The position numbers were made by a program, and so were the translations under genes. A stretch of DNA of 64,000 nucleotides, taken from assembly GCF_003073045.1 (NCBI RefSeq), contig NC_037603.1, positions 15,754,192-15,818,191 of the forward strand, given 5' to 3'. Under the pieces are notes generated by a model that was not told the origin of the DNA, did not search any database, and saw only the letters and a list, made by a program, of their open reading frames with translations. This document shows positions 1-11,400 of this stretch, piece by piece. The stretch comes from Pomacea canaliculata. Taxonomy: Eukaryota > Mollusca > Gastropoda > Architaenioglossa > Ampullariidae. Position 1 is the first letter of the stretch. The number at the start of each line of letters is the position of its first letter.

Positions 1-2117
1 TGCGTTCATGCAGACCCTCACACCAACTCAAAGCACTAGTCCACCTTTTCCTATGTTAGTTCCCTTCCCATCTGATCAATTAAAAAGAAATAACAGGTTT
101 GTGACATATTATGAATTTGACAATTGATTGGTTTGAAATTAAAAATAAAAAATGTCATACAGAGTCAAAAGGCTACAGTTCTTCTGGTGAGAATAAAGAT
201 TTTATTTCACCAGTTCTGTCCGTTATTTCACAGATCCCTTGCCTGAATGAACAAAATAAATGGTTGAAAATAATCTCACTCTTCCCAATAAAGATAAAAG
301 AAAGCTATACTGAACGTTATGGTAAACAACTAAGGAATGTTGTCCTCTACCGAGACGGAAAAGCTTTTGCGCATTTGTAGTGTGTCTCTTGTGTGTCGTG
401 TCCTTAACCCTTAACCCTTACCACTGCCGGTTTCCAGAAAGTTCTTTTCAAAACTGCCATGCGACACGAAACTGCGTAGATGTTTGTGAAACATCCTGTT
501 GGAAGACCTGGCAGGTCGGGCCACATGAAAGTTTGGGGATTATAACAACGTGCGATAACAGAATTGGAAGAAGGTTGACAGACGATAACCACCAGCTGTG
601 AGTTAGCTACCATACATCATTGACCTGCAGACAAACATTGTAACACATTGTTCATTCTTAGTGCAGAGGGTGAGCATTCAAGCGTAAACACCACGTGATC
701 ACTACACACGTTGACGGAAAACAGAATCACCGGAAGGAAGTCGGTTTATGAAACTGTGGCATTAAATAAGGAACACTGTAAGATGTAGATATAACAGCTT
801 TGAAGTTCCCTGTCACAAGTGTATAGAAAAGCGGATCATTATTTTCAAAAACCAAGAGCAGGTTGATTGAAATTTCTCACATCTCTGTGTGACAGGGTGT
901 GTGTGTGTGAAATGCGACATCGACGACAAAACTGTTCGACGAAGCCGGGAATGACAAAATGTTCCGTGGAGGTGCCAACACTCGAGGTAGAATTTTTTTT
1001 ATTTTCTATACTTTTTTTTTATTTTTTGACAGCTGATGGGATTTTCTTTCTTTCCTCGAGCTGAGACTGTCATTCCATGTTAAGAAAAATGTTTTGAAGT
1101 ATTGATTAATTTAATTTTTTTTTAAAATTTCTGCACACCCTTCTCCCCGCGTGAACTCAGTACAGTACCTATATCTGAATATTGAGCCACCATCATCAGA
1201 TTTATTTCATTCAGCCTCACACTGCTCATTGTTGCCACTCTATACCTACGTGCCAACCCTAACAACGGTTGCCAACAGCAGCTGCTGTGAATTGATCGCT
1301 GGTGGGACGAGGCTGCGCATGTTGCCCAGCGATGTTGTTCACAGTGCAAAACGACGAGTGAACAGAGAGCCTCGTCATCCTTCACCCAGACATTCTTGAT
1401 TTTCACAGTTCTCATGTTTTGTTTTGTTTGTTTTGTTTTTTTATGATAGGAATTTTCTCACGAAACACCATGCCTCAGAAAATGAGGAGTGGTTCAGCAT
1501 GCCAAGTAATGGTTGAAAATTAGCTTTGTTGCAAAAATCAAGGAGTAGAGTTTAATTGCTTTCATCACTAATGACATATCGGTGTTTTTATTATTAATTT
1601 TAGTGAGCTAAAAATAGGCTAGACATGTGATCCTCGACTGACTGGCAGACGAGGACAATTCGAGGAGAATCATTCATGCATGCGACCTTCCACCTCAACT
1701 GTGGGCTTAACTTCTTCCGGTTTCGATGTGGGTCATCGCTACATCTGCTGTATACAACATCTATCACTTGAAACATTGTTAGCATCCTACATTCAACCTC
1801 ACTTTCAAATGTCCATGATCTTGCTCCTCGTGAATTGTCTAACGAGAGCAAAGGACAATGTTGTGACTAATGTCACATTAACATTCCCGGCCGGCAATGC
1901 GCCTCTAGTTTCAGCCAAGAGTATGCTCTTATTAATATTTATTTCAATTCGACAATTTTTAAAATCAAGATTAAATTAAAATTAGAATGTTTTATTTGTT
2001 TTGAAATGCAACTTATCATGAGAAGGAAGTATTTCTAAATAAGAACATTCTGTAATTTGAGCATATTGGGATTCTATTTCTCCTAGTCTCCTGTGTGCCT
2101 GTGTTTTATATCTATAA
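1..2117. other. No gene recognised
   Basis: Only short open frames of under 100 codons are present, on both strands. None shows a recognisable domain, codon pattern or matching splice sites. The stretch is AT-rich with T-runs near 986-1025 and 1109-1125. It ends at the left terminus of the dispersed repeat that begins at 2118. Confidence 0.5.
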
Positions 2118-2131
2118 TGTCGCGTACCACC

Positions 2132-2305
2132 TGTTGTGTTATTGGTTTGTGGGTATTAGAGGTGGCACTCATTAAACTGTCCAGTTAGAAACACACAAGA
2201 GACAGCTTCATGTCGGCTCCCGCCAAGTATATTTAAATCTCTAACCGGAACTAAACTTTTACGGATGTCATTTTGGAATAAGGCCAACACTTGCCTTATG
2301 TCACA
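2132..2305 (-). repeat. 3' LTR of the Ty3/gypsy element
   Basis: This is a direct repeat of 6498-6678. In element orientation it starts TGTGACATAAG and ends CACAACA. It is flanked on the outside by the CCACC target duplication. Confidence 0.88.
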
Positions 2306-2848
2306 TCCCTTTCTTTAAAATGGACATTGTTTCAATATACTTAATTAACATTAATTTAATATTCTTGAATTTCTATTCAAGTCTATGTGCGTTTGATTTC
2401 GAGTCAATCATTTACAAGTCAAGTCTCTGTGGGATCTTGATGGTGCGACACCTTGGTAGTCTTGACAGGCTGGTCTGGAGGAGCGATGACTTTGGACGCT
2501 GGCGCCTTCCTGGCTGCGGCTCCTGGACATGGCTCTGGATTGTCAACAGTAACGTCTGGATCGTCTGAGTGTAGACCAGACAAGGGGGTCGGGATCCTCT
2601 TCGGACTTTGGTTTGTTGGAATAAGGGACGACGAGTCTTTGGGATAGGTCTGGGAGTCTCTGGATTGGGATTCTGGGAATCAAGAGACGGCGGTTGCGTC
2701 GTTGGCGACTGTAGGGAGTCTCTACCTCATATGATCTGTTGGGCAGAGACTTGATGATTGTCCTGGTGTCTGGGTTGGCTTCACCCAAACTGGCTGACCT
2801 GGTTCAACTCAGCGCTGGTCTGGCACGGTGTGCTCTGTCGAAGTTCTG

Positions 2849-5446
2849 TTATGTTTCAACTTCTGCATCTCGTCTTTCTTCTGAAGTCCTTCCTTTCTTT
2901 TCCTTTTCCTTTTGCTCGGAAAACTGAGATGGTATGGTGGGGACCAAGGTGCGTAGTCTTCTCCCGAACAACAGTTCTGCTGGACTGAGACCTTGCTGAA
3001 GTGGCGTAGCGCGATATGTGAGAATCGCTAAATAAGGATCATCTGCCTTCTTCAGGATTGATTTCACAGTTTGAACGGCGCGTTCGGCTTCGCCATTCGC
3101 TTGTGATAGTACGGGCTGCTTGTTGTGTGAGTGAACTCGTACTGTTGAGCGAACGTTTGGAACTGCTTGCTGAGAACTGCGGCCGTTGTCTGAGATGACG
3201 ATTTGTGGTTCCATGGCGGAAAAAATGCTCTTAACATGGTTGATGACTGTTTCCGCCGAAGTATTCTTTAGGTGTGCCAACTCAATATAACGTGAATAAT
3301 AGTCCACCACCAGTAAGTACTGTTCTTTTTTCAGTTCAAACGATGTCCATTGCAACTTTCTGCCAAGGGAATGCTGGTGTGACAGAGGGAATGAGTGGCT
3401 CAGGAGGAATTGGCCTCTCCTTGATGCAAATTGTGCACCTCTGTACCATGGACTCTATCTGCTGAGAAAGCTTTGGCCACCAAACGCTCTCTCTGGCCAA
3501 GGCACGACATTTTACGATGCCTTGATGTCCAATGTGAAGTCTGTGGAGAATGTCTGTTCTCAGTACTTCAGGGATGATCAGTCTTGATCTGTAGAGAAGA
3601 AGTCCATCATGTTCTGTGATTTCTGAACGTACTGTCCAAAATGCTTTCAGTTCTTCATGTTCTGGACTAGAACGTGGCCATCCATTGTGGAGATAATACA
3701 GCACTGTCTTACAAACAGTATCTCTTGCAGTCTCGTTCTTGATTTCTTCGATGCGTTTTTCACTGGCTGGCAAGCTCTGAATCACTTGCTTGATGAAGAT
3801 CTCTTCTTCTTCACTTCTCTCATCTGTCGGAGTGTTTCTTGCTGGGGCTCGTGAGAGTGTGTCAGCAGTCACGAGATTCTTGCCTTTGTGTAGACAATGT
3901 TGTACTTGAACCTCATCAGGCGCATCAGGAATCTCTGAATTCTCGGAGGTAGATCTTCAAGGTTCTTTGTTTTCAGTAGAGCCAATAGTGCTTGTGGTCA
4001 GTTTCGATTGTCAGATCACGAAGTCCTGTGATGTAGTCACAGAACTTTTCACACGCCCAAGTCACTGCGAGTGCTTCACGCTCAACTTGCGGTACCTGCG
4101 CTCAGTTTCCGTCATACTTCTTGATGCGTAGAAAACTGGCTTGAGGTGACCATCTGACTGTTTCTGAAGTAATACTGCACCGAGACCGAAAGATGAAGCA
4201 TCTGTTGAGACGACGGTCGTTTTGTCAGTACCATAGTGTGCCAACACTGGAGCTTCAGTCAGCTGTTTCTTAATCTTCTCAAACGAGGTTTCTTGAGCAG
4301 TGTCCCAACACCACTCTATGTTTTCTTGAGCAGGTCACGTAGCGGTTTGCTGTCGTTTGCGAGGTTAGGGCCTGCAAACTTCGCAACGTGGTTAACCATT
4401 CCTAACAATCTTCTGAGATCAGAAATGTTCTCTGGCTTGGGAAAATTCTTCACAGCAGACAGTTTCTCTGGGTCGATGGCGATCCCATCTTTTGAGATGA
4501 TGTGCCCGAGAAAGGATATCTTCTCTTGGCAAACTGGCACTTCTCATCGTTCAGGGTAATGCCCGCTTCTTGAAGCGTCGACATCACTTTCTTCAAGTAA
4601 CGATCATGTTCTTGCTTGTTCTTACCGAAAATGAGCAGGTCGTCAATGTCACAAATGACATTTTCATGGTTCGCCAGAAGTTGAGACATTCGTCGTTGAA
4701 ATACTTTCTGGCCCTGAACTTATCCGAAGGTAAGCGTGTATAACAGTACCTTCCAAAGGTGTAATGAAGGTTGTTAACTCCTGACTTCCTTCATCAGTGG
4801 AAGTTGATGGAAACCCTTTTGCAATCAAGCTTTGTGAACATTTTGCTCCTGACAGCTGGGCTAACAGTTCATCTGTTGACGGTAACGGGTAGTTCTCTCT
4901 GCGAACTGCTTCATTTAGTTTGCTCAGATCGACGCAGATTCTGACTCTCTCGTCGCTCTTGGCACCACTACTATTGGGGCGCACAATCACTGGGCTTAGT
5001 GACTGTGCGAATCATCCCTGTTCTTCAAGTTGAATCCAATTCTGCTTGACTTTCTGTTTCAAGGGCAAAGGTAAGCGTCTTGGAGCTGCCTACTGCATAT
5101 GGAACAGCTTGTTCTTTCAGACGAATCTTGTAAGGATCTTGTAGACTTCCTAGTCCTCTGAAGAGTTTGGGAATTCTTCCTTGTACTGTTTTTCGTGGTC
5201 TTCTATAACTGTGTTTGATTTCTCAATCAACTTCAACGCTGTAATGGCTGGTCGACCTAGCAATGGTTCTTCAAGTGTTTTTACGACATACACATCTTGC
5301 AGTGTAGAGACATTCTTGTATGTCAGTTTTGCCTTGAACATGCCTTCCACAGCTATCTCACACGACCTGGACCATACAGTTTCTTGCGCACTTTCTGCAA
5401 TGGTCGCTTGGCTGCTGGAACTGCGGTCTGAGTACGACGGTAACAT
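2849..5446 (-). pseudogene. Ty3/gypsy pol region (protease, RT, RNase H, integrase)
   Basis: Minus-strand segments carry hallmarks of a Ty3/gypsy pol. The protease region lies near 5150-5446. Reverse transcriptase lies near 4316-4990, with the SKLNEAVRRENYPLPSTDEL region and the FLGHIISKDGI segment. RNase H lies near 4062-4247 (TDASSFGLGAVLLQ). Integrase lies near 2849-3872, with the H-H-C-C zinc module (GHQGIVKCRALARESVWWP) and core segments near VDYYSRYIELA and GEAERAVQTVK. The region is interrupted several times and is non-functional as it stands. Confidence 0.88.
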
Positions 5447-6420
5447 CAGCTCGGTGTCAAGCTTAATACATTCTCTGTGTCTTCCATCAGGAGACTGACT
5501 TTCAAGGATCTGTTGTCACACTGCCTACAATCATACCCATGTAAGCTTCTTCGTATTCTTCTTCCTCTTCCACTGTGTGATCTTAGAAAACCTGAAGAGC
5601 GACAGACTGCAGCGTAGTGACCAATCTTGGAACATTTTCTGCATTTAGCGTTCTTTGCAGGACAACATCTCTGTTGTGGAACCTTTTCCGCATCTAGAGC
5701 ATGGCTTAGTCTCTGGTTTTCCCGAAGGCCTGCTTCGTACCGCAAGAACTTTCGCTGACCTTTCTGAATCTTGTTGATGGTTTTTCTCAACTGTACTCTC
5801 GCTGTTGCTTGCCAACATCGAGTGTGCTTGAGTCTTGACGTCTCATGAGCTCTGCAAATTTCTATTGCTTCTGGAAGCTTGAGTGTTTTCTTCTGCAACA
5901 ATTTTTCACGCATAGTGTCATCTTGAACACCGATCACAAGTCTGTCACGAATCATGCGGTCAACATCCTTGAAATCACATGATTTTGCTAACTTGCGTAA
6001 AACTGTGACGTAAGTTTCAACTGACTCATCCTTGTTTTGGTTTCGGCTATGAAACTTGTAGCTCTCATACACCTCATGTGTGCTACCCAAACAAAAGTCG
6101 CTGAACTTGTCGATGACAGTCTCAATATCTTTGTCGTTCTCCCCTTCTGCAAAGGATAATCCTTCATAGATTTCTTGTGCGTCCTCACCAATGCAAGCTA
6201 ATAGAACTGCACAACGATAAGCTGAATCTTCTTTATCAAGGCGCGTAGCTACCTCATAGTTCTGCCACTGACGAATAAATTTTTTCCAATTTACTTCAAT
6301 GTTAGAAGACAAATCCAGCTTTGAGGGAACAGGAACGTTTGCAGTGAAGTGTTGTCTCTGATGTGTCTCCGCCATCTTGCGAGAAATGTCACTTTGCGAA
6401 CTGACGGCGCAATATTTCAA
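5446..6420 (-). pseudogene. Ty3/gypsy gag region
   Basis: An open minus-strand stretch of about 324 codons near the 5' LTR. The first half has the charged, helical composition of a retrotransposon capsid (FIRQWQNYEVATRLDKEDSA). A CCHC zinc knuckle (CRKCSKIGHYAAVC) follows toward the carboxyl end. It belongs to the element at 2132-6678 and precedes the pol segments. Confidence 0.85.
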
Positions 6421-6497
6421 AATGAGAAAAACGTGCCCACCTGAAAGTTTCTGGAGAAATCACACAGCTAGCACTTTGCTGCTCACTTCTGACACCA

Positions 6498-6678
6498 TGT
6501 TGTGTTATTGGTTTGTGGGTATTAGAGGTGGCACTCATTAAACTGTCCAGTTAGAAAACACACAAGAGACAGCTTCATGTCGGCTCCCGCCCAAGTATAT
6601 TTAAATCTCTTAACCGGAACTAAACCTTTTACGGATTGTTCATTTTAGGAATAAGGCCAACACTTGCCTTATGTCACA
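6498..6678 (-). repeat. 5' LTR of the Ty3/gypsy element
   Basis: This direct repeat matches 2132-2305, with TG...CA ends. Outside it the CCACC duplication is followed by the interrupted dispersed repeat. Inside it, on the minus strand, a primer-binding-site candidate begins TGGTGTCAGAAGTGAGC. Confidence 0.88.
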
Positions 6679-7989
6679 CCACCCACAGCGTCACCGGAAG
6701 CACGCTCAAGGCCACTCACACAGCAGGCCACACACGCTGTCACTCAGCCGGAGGCAGGATGCGACTTACTTCTCGAACCCGGGCCCAAGCGAAGACCATG
6801 ACAAAGACAAAAAGAACGACACAAATACGAAGTTTAATCAAAAAAAATATATATATACCCAAACACCCAAATACCTAATACAACCAACAAAAAAAAAAAA
6901 AGAAAATACCGATGCGAGTACTCACAAAAAAAACAACAATAAACAAAACAAACCAACAACCAGGTACTGCGCCCCCACAAAGGAAATAAAAACAAAGCGC
7001 AAACGCGCACAAATTATAACACAGCAGAAAGAAGAAAAAAACACCGCGCACCGCGGCCCAGTACAGTCAGTTAAACGTAGTTTCCCCTGAGTCTTTAATT
7101 CTTAACACAGAACAGGGGCTTGAGGCGCTTAGTACACAGTCTCAGGAGCTGTTCACAGTACAGTTCCCTTTCTGAATGCAGGCGTAGAACCCGTAGACGT
7201 AGACGTAGACGTAGACGTAGACGTCACAAATGAAGAAGTGCAGAATGGTTGATTATATCTCAGACGAATGCTCGTCGAACAACAGGGCGTGGAGCCAGGA
7301 CACAAGGCACGCACGCATAGCACGTATACACAGGAAGTACACAGTACATACACACCAAGGGCGTGCACCCCGGACATACACAAAAAGCCTGAAATAAATA
7401 AAAGAACAACGGTCACTAAAAGGCTACAGGAGAAAATAACAAAACATCCCCCTCCATGCCCCCCTTAAACCAAGACATGAAATAGTCCTAAATTACACAC
7501 ATACAAAAATAAACTCGTAAGGAGTAAACACATACTCGCGTATCCTAATGCTCAGGCGTGTGCAGCCTCTCATCTAAAAATAAACATAACAATGGGGAAA
7601 ATATGCACCCACCCACACGGCTTATGTTAATGACCGACGGTCACCCCGAGAAGAAACGGAAGCACACTCCCGTAGACACTGGATGTCACAGCTCAGACTC
7701 CAGCCGTCTTTTAAAAAAAAAACTCTCCGCTCTACTCAGCGCCTTGGTAAGAAAATCTCTCCCCAGCAGCGACCCGCCCTCGAGCAGCTCTCTCAAGACC
7801 TAGCAAGACTGTGACGTCAGGTGCTGCTACAGACAACGGGCGAAGGCCTTGACCTCTTCCCGCGAACCGGACAAAAATAGCCTGAAAACACACGTTAACT
7901 GTCGTCTGCTGTCAGCTACCTCTCCAATACAGGAGCGTCCCCGCGCGCTGAGAGACATGCAGACCTAGACGAAATCATGACACGCGACA

Positions 7990-8404
7990 ATAGACATATC
8001 TTTTATTGCATTAATCACATTGGCTACACCAAGGGTGTGAGAACCTACTCAACTACAGCTATATACCTAAGTCGACACAATTTTCATTCACAATTCACCC
8101 GGGGACAATGAATACGTGCTCACCGTGTGTGTGTGTGTGAGAGAGAGAGAGATTGTTGTATGGTGTTTCTTTTTTGAAGATGTTTAGAAATGTATATTAC
8201 ATATAGTTTATTAAGATAAATGATATGTATAATTAATAATTATATATAATAAATATGTATGTATTATTCATTATATATAGAGAGAGAGAGGGCAGGAGAG
8301 ATTGCATTTCCTGCCGCTTGTCTTTTAAAGTTTGCGAAGTTCCAGGTAGGAGCAAACTGTCAGAAATGATAACAGCGAAACATCTGTGTAATATTTCAGA
8401 AAAC
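7990..8404. other. AT-rich spacer upstream of the NERD-helicase gene
   Basis: The spacer contains GT and GA dinucleotide runs (about 8126-8152 and 8279-8290) and an AT-rich stretch (8190-8275). It probably holds the promoter and 5'UTR of the next gene, but no distinct core promoter motif stands out. Confidence 0.35.
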
Positions 8405-11400
8405 ATGTCTGCGAGAGGTCATAGGGGGAGCAGTCCTTATCTCCGCCTCTACCGAAGGAACGAAAGAGGAAGTTACTCACACCACACTGGTTCCCAGCGC
8501 TTTGACTGTGTTCCTCCTCCCGTTCCTTGGTGTTCCTCCTCTTATAATCAACGCCACCCACGCTTTTACCCTCCAGTCACCACATCATCTCATGGTCAGA
8601 CTTTCTGGGAGTGGGGTAGTGCATGGAGACCGGAGTACAATCAACACAACACCTCAGCTCCTAGTCTGTGGCATCAACAAACCGGGATAAGACAGGTTGT
8701 TAGACCCCCACAGTTGACAGGCTCCACTGTTAGACCCTCACAGTTGACAGGCTTCACTGTCAGATCCTCACAGTTGACAAACTCCACTGTCAGACCCTCA
8801 CAGTTGACAAGCTCCACTGTCAAAACCCCAGAGTTGAAAAGTTCCAGTGCTAGAGATTCCCAATTGACAAGCTCCACTGTCAAAACCCCAGAGTTGAAAA
8901 GTTCCAGTGTTCCAAACACACAGTTGACAACTTCAGAAGTTTCTGGTCTTAGCAACCCTACTCCTGATAACAAAAGGAAGAAGCACAGACAGGGAACTCG
9001 GATCGAGTCCACGGAGGGAGAGGAGTCATCTCAAAAAAAAATTTACTGGAAAAAGGTGAGTGTGTACAGGAAACCATCTTGTATATTCCTCGTCATTTTT
9101 TTCTGTATTTGACATTGGAATCACTGAATTTTTCGACAAGAATTTGTCTCCAATTTCTTTGATTTTTGTCTGCCTAGCATCTGTCGATCTTTGCTAGTCT
9201 TTCTCGTCTGACTTACTCTAATTGGTTAATGTTTTTTTTTATTGGTGAATTGAACGAAGAAATCACATTTATCATGAGTGAGTACACGCTGATCACGTGA
9301 ATAAACATGTGATTAACTTCCATGAACACGGACATGTTGACATTCCTGAGGGATTCCAGCAAAGCACTGAAGCATCTCTTCCTCTTGTTTCAGTTCTTCG
9401 CGGAACAGATGAGACAAGATACTACTGAGAGATTCCCGAATCTTCTCAGCGGGACATACTTCATTCCCAACGACCACTTCTACAGACTGAAGTACAGAAA
9501 GATTGATGAAAATGAAAACCTTCCAAGCGATGTGCACGTGCTTGATAAGAGCCTCACTTCCGATCTCAGCTGCAGTCGTGCAGAACTCCTCGTCAGACTC
9601 TGCTTGATGCACATTGGGGAATGTGTTCAGGATCCCATGGTTGTCCTCTTTAACTATTCCTATGATAATTACCTCAACAAAGTCAGTGGTACTCACCAGG
9701 ACAGTAATGAAAACACTTCTGACAAGCAATCTCCCCAGTGTCCTTTGGAAGGTCCAGATAAAACCCAGTGTCCCTTCACACTGAGACAGCTTTTCCCTTC
9801 TACAAATGACAATTATGGGGCCCCAAGCAAGGGGAACCTGTCTGAAGAGGCTAAACAGGGTAAAGGGGGACCCAAGGAGACTTTGATGTGCTGGTGGTCA
9901 GCAGGAGACACGGGTTTGTCATCATGGAGATAAAAAGTATCGGCGACCAGGGTGTCATTCCGGAGAAGGCGGCGCAGGTGACAGGCGTACCCGACAGTAA
10001 GATCAAGGAAAGGATCGAAAAAGCAGTCCAGGAACAGTTGCCAAAATCAGAGAATCTTCTTCGCCATTTGTTTTCTGACCTCCCGAAAAGGTCCGGGTCA
10101 TTAAGGTCTTGGCTGTGCCATGTCTGAAGAGAAGTCGTCTGAGATCTGTTGCAGAAGACAACCCTGACCTGCTGAAGGTAAGACCGTTATTTCGAGTTAC
10201 GAAGACCTCTGTTTGTACAATTTTCCAATTAATAAAGCTCGATAGCATTTTAAAATTTATATTCTATCTCAAGGATGCTTTGTGGTACTGATAACATACC
10301 CTAATTTCTAATACATTTCTAATTATTTCTGTTTAGCTCTTATGTCCACGTGTCCACGATAGTCCATCAGACAGCCTGGAAGCAGCCCTGGATCACTGTC
10401 TCAGTGAGGAAGACATCGGGTTTCTTCAAGGTGTCTGCAAGATGGGTACTGTCTGGTCAACAAAGTCGTCTACTCAAGATCCTCTGGTCTCTTGGTGGGA
10501 AAATGTTACGAGGAGAGAAACCTTAAATGAAGACGAACTTCAAAACAACTCAGATTTGTTGATATCAGAAGATTCCTACCAACAGATCATATCAAGGTAA
10601 GGCTTGAGTGATTGATTAGAGATAAGAACATTTGTGTTGTGTTTGTGGTTTTCCTGCAGTGGAAGAAAAGTGAAATGTTTACAATACTAAAGTTCATCGA
10701 CTCTTGACAGTTTCTAGAGTGAATTCACTCTATACTAGTTTACTTTTACAAACGAACATAATTTCTTTGAATTTGTCAAATAGGAAGAGAAGCAGACAAC
10801 AACAGTCGTAAAGATACATTTGAAATATTTTATCACGAAGGATAAAAAAGAATGAGAGTGAATGAGCAAGTTAATGGCTACATTGTGAGTCAAGTAGTTA
10901 AAAAAATTGATTGTTTTGGTGACTGTGGAATAATTTCTCATGTACAAGTTTGATTTATTTATTCAGATTTATCGGGATGTACTCAACAGTAGAAGCTGAT
11001 GTTCAAATAGACAAACAGCGCGATTTTCAAAGGGACGAGGCTCGAACCCTCGGGGAATGTATCAACCTGACAGGAGTCCAGTTTGGGAGCAGCATCCTCT
11101 TTCCAGCTCAGAAGACCATCCTGGACCGCGATGACCAGTTCCTTTGTCTGACCGGACCTCCAGGATCTGGAAAGACATTGGTACTCGGAGTAAAGGCTTT
11201 GAAGTGGGCAAGAGATGGACACCATGTCATCATCGTCTGCATTCAAGGTGTCCACTACGGTACCCTAGTGTCTTTGACCCTTCACAGACAGGTGAGACAC
11301 TGGGCTCAACACCAAGCTCAGGACCTGTCTGGACTCGTACACATCGAGAGGCTTTCTCTGGAGACGGATGTGGAAGATTTTGTTCAAAATTTGTTGCATA

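Larger units (their letters stand above)
2132..6678 (-). mobile_element. Ty3/gypsy LTR retrotransposon, broken, minus strand
   Basis: A retroelement of about 4.5 kb lies on the minus strand, with direct LTRs at 2132-2305 and 6498-6678 and a 5-bp CCACC duplication on both sides. Read on the minus strand, a TGG-starting primer-binding-site candidate lies just inside the 6498 LTR and a purine tract (AAAGAAAGGGA) lies just before the other LTR. Order is gag with a CCHC knuckle, protease region, reverse transcriptase, RNase H, integrase, which is the Ty3/gypsy order. The two LTRs are very similar, so the insertion is probably recent. Gag is largely open; pol is interrupted, with roughly six to ten breaks. 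It is treated here as a fossil copy inserted into the dispersed repeat. Confidence 0.9.
2118..7989. mobile_element. Dispersed repeat copy 1 (TGTCGCGT ends), split by an LTR element
   Basis: The outer ends are TGTCGCGT at 2118-2125 and its exact reverse complement ACGCGACA at 7982-7989. The first 14 bases (2118-2131) are followed by a Ty3/gypsy element (2132-6678), and the body of the repeat resumes at 6679. From about 6690 to 7989 it is nearly collinear with 47203-48499, mostly identical apart from small length changes in A-runs and in a GTAGAC tandem repeat (about 7198-7228). Short inverted ends, two copies and no coding capacity suggest a non-autonomous DNA transposon. No clear target-site duplication is visible around either copy, so the class is uncertain. 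Confidence 0.65.

Noticed and set aside
6671-7468. Lys/Asn/Thr-rich open frames inside the dispersed repeat
   Set aside because: They come from A-rich repeat sequence, differ in frame between the two copies and show no transposase motif.
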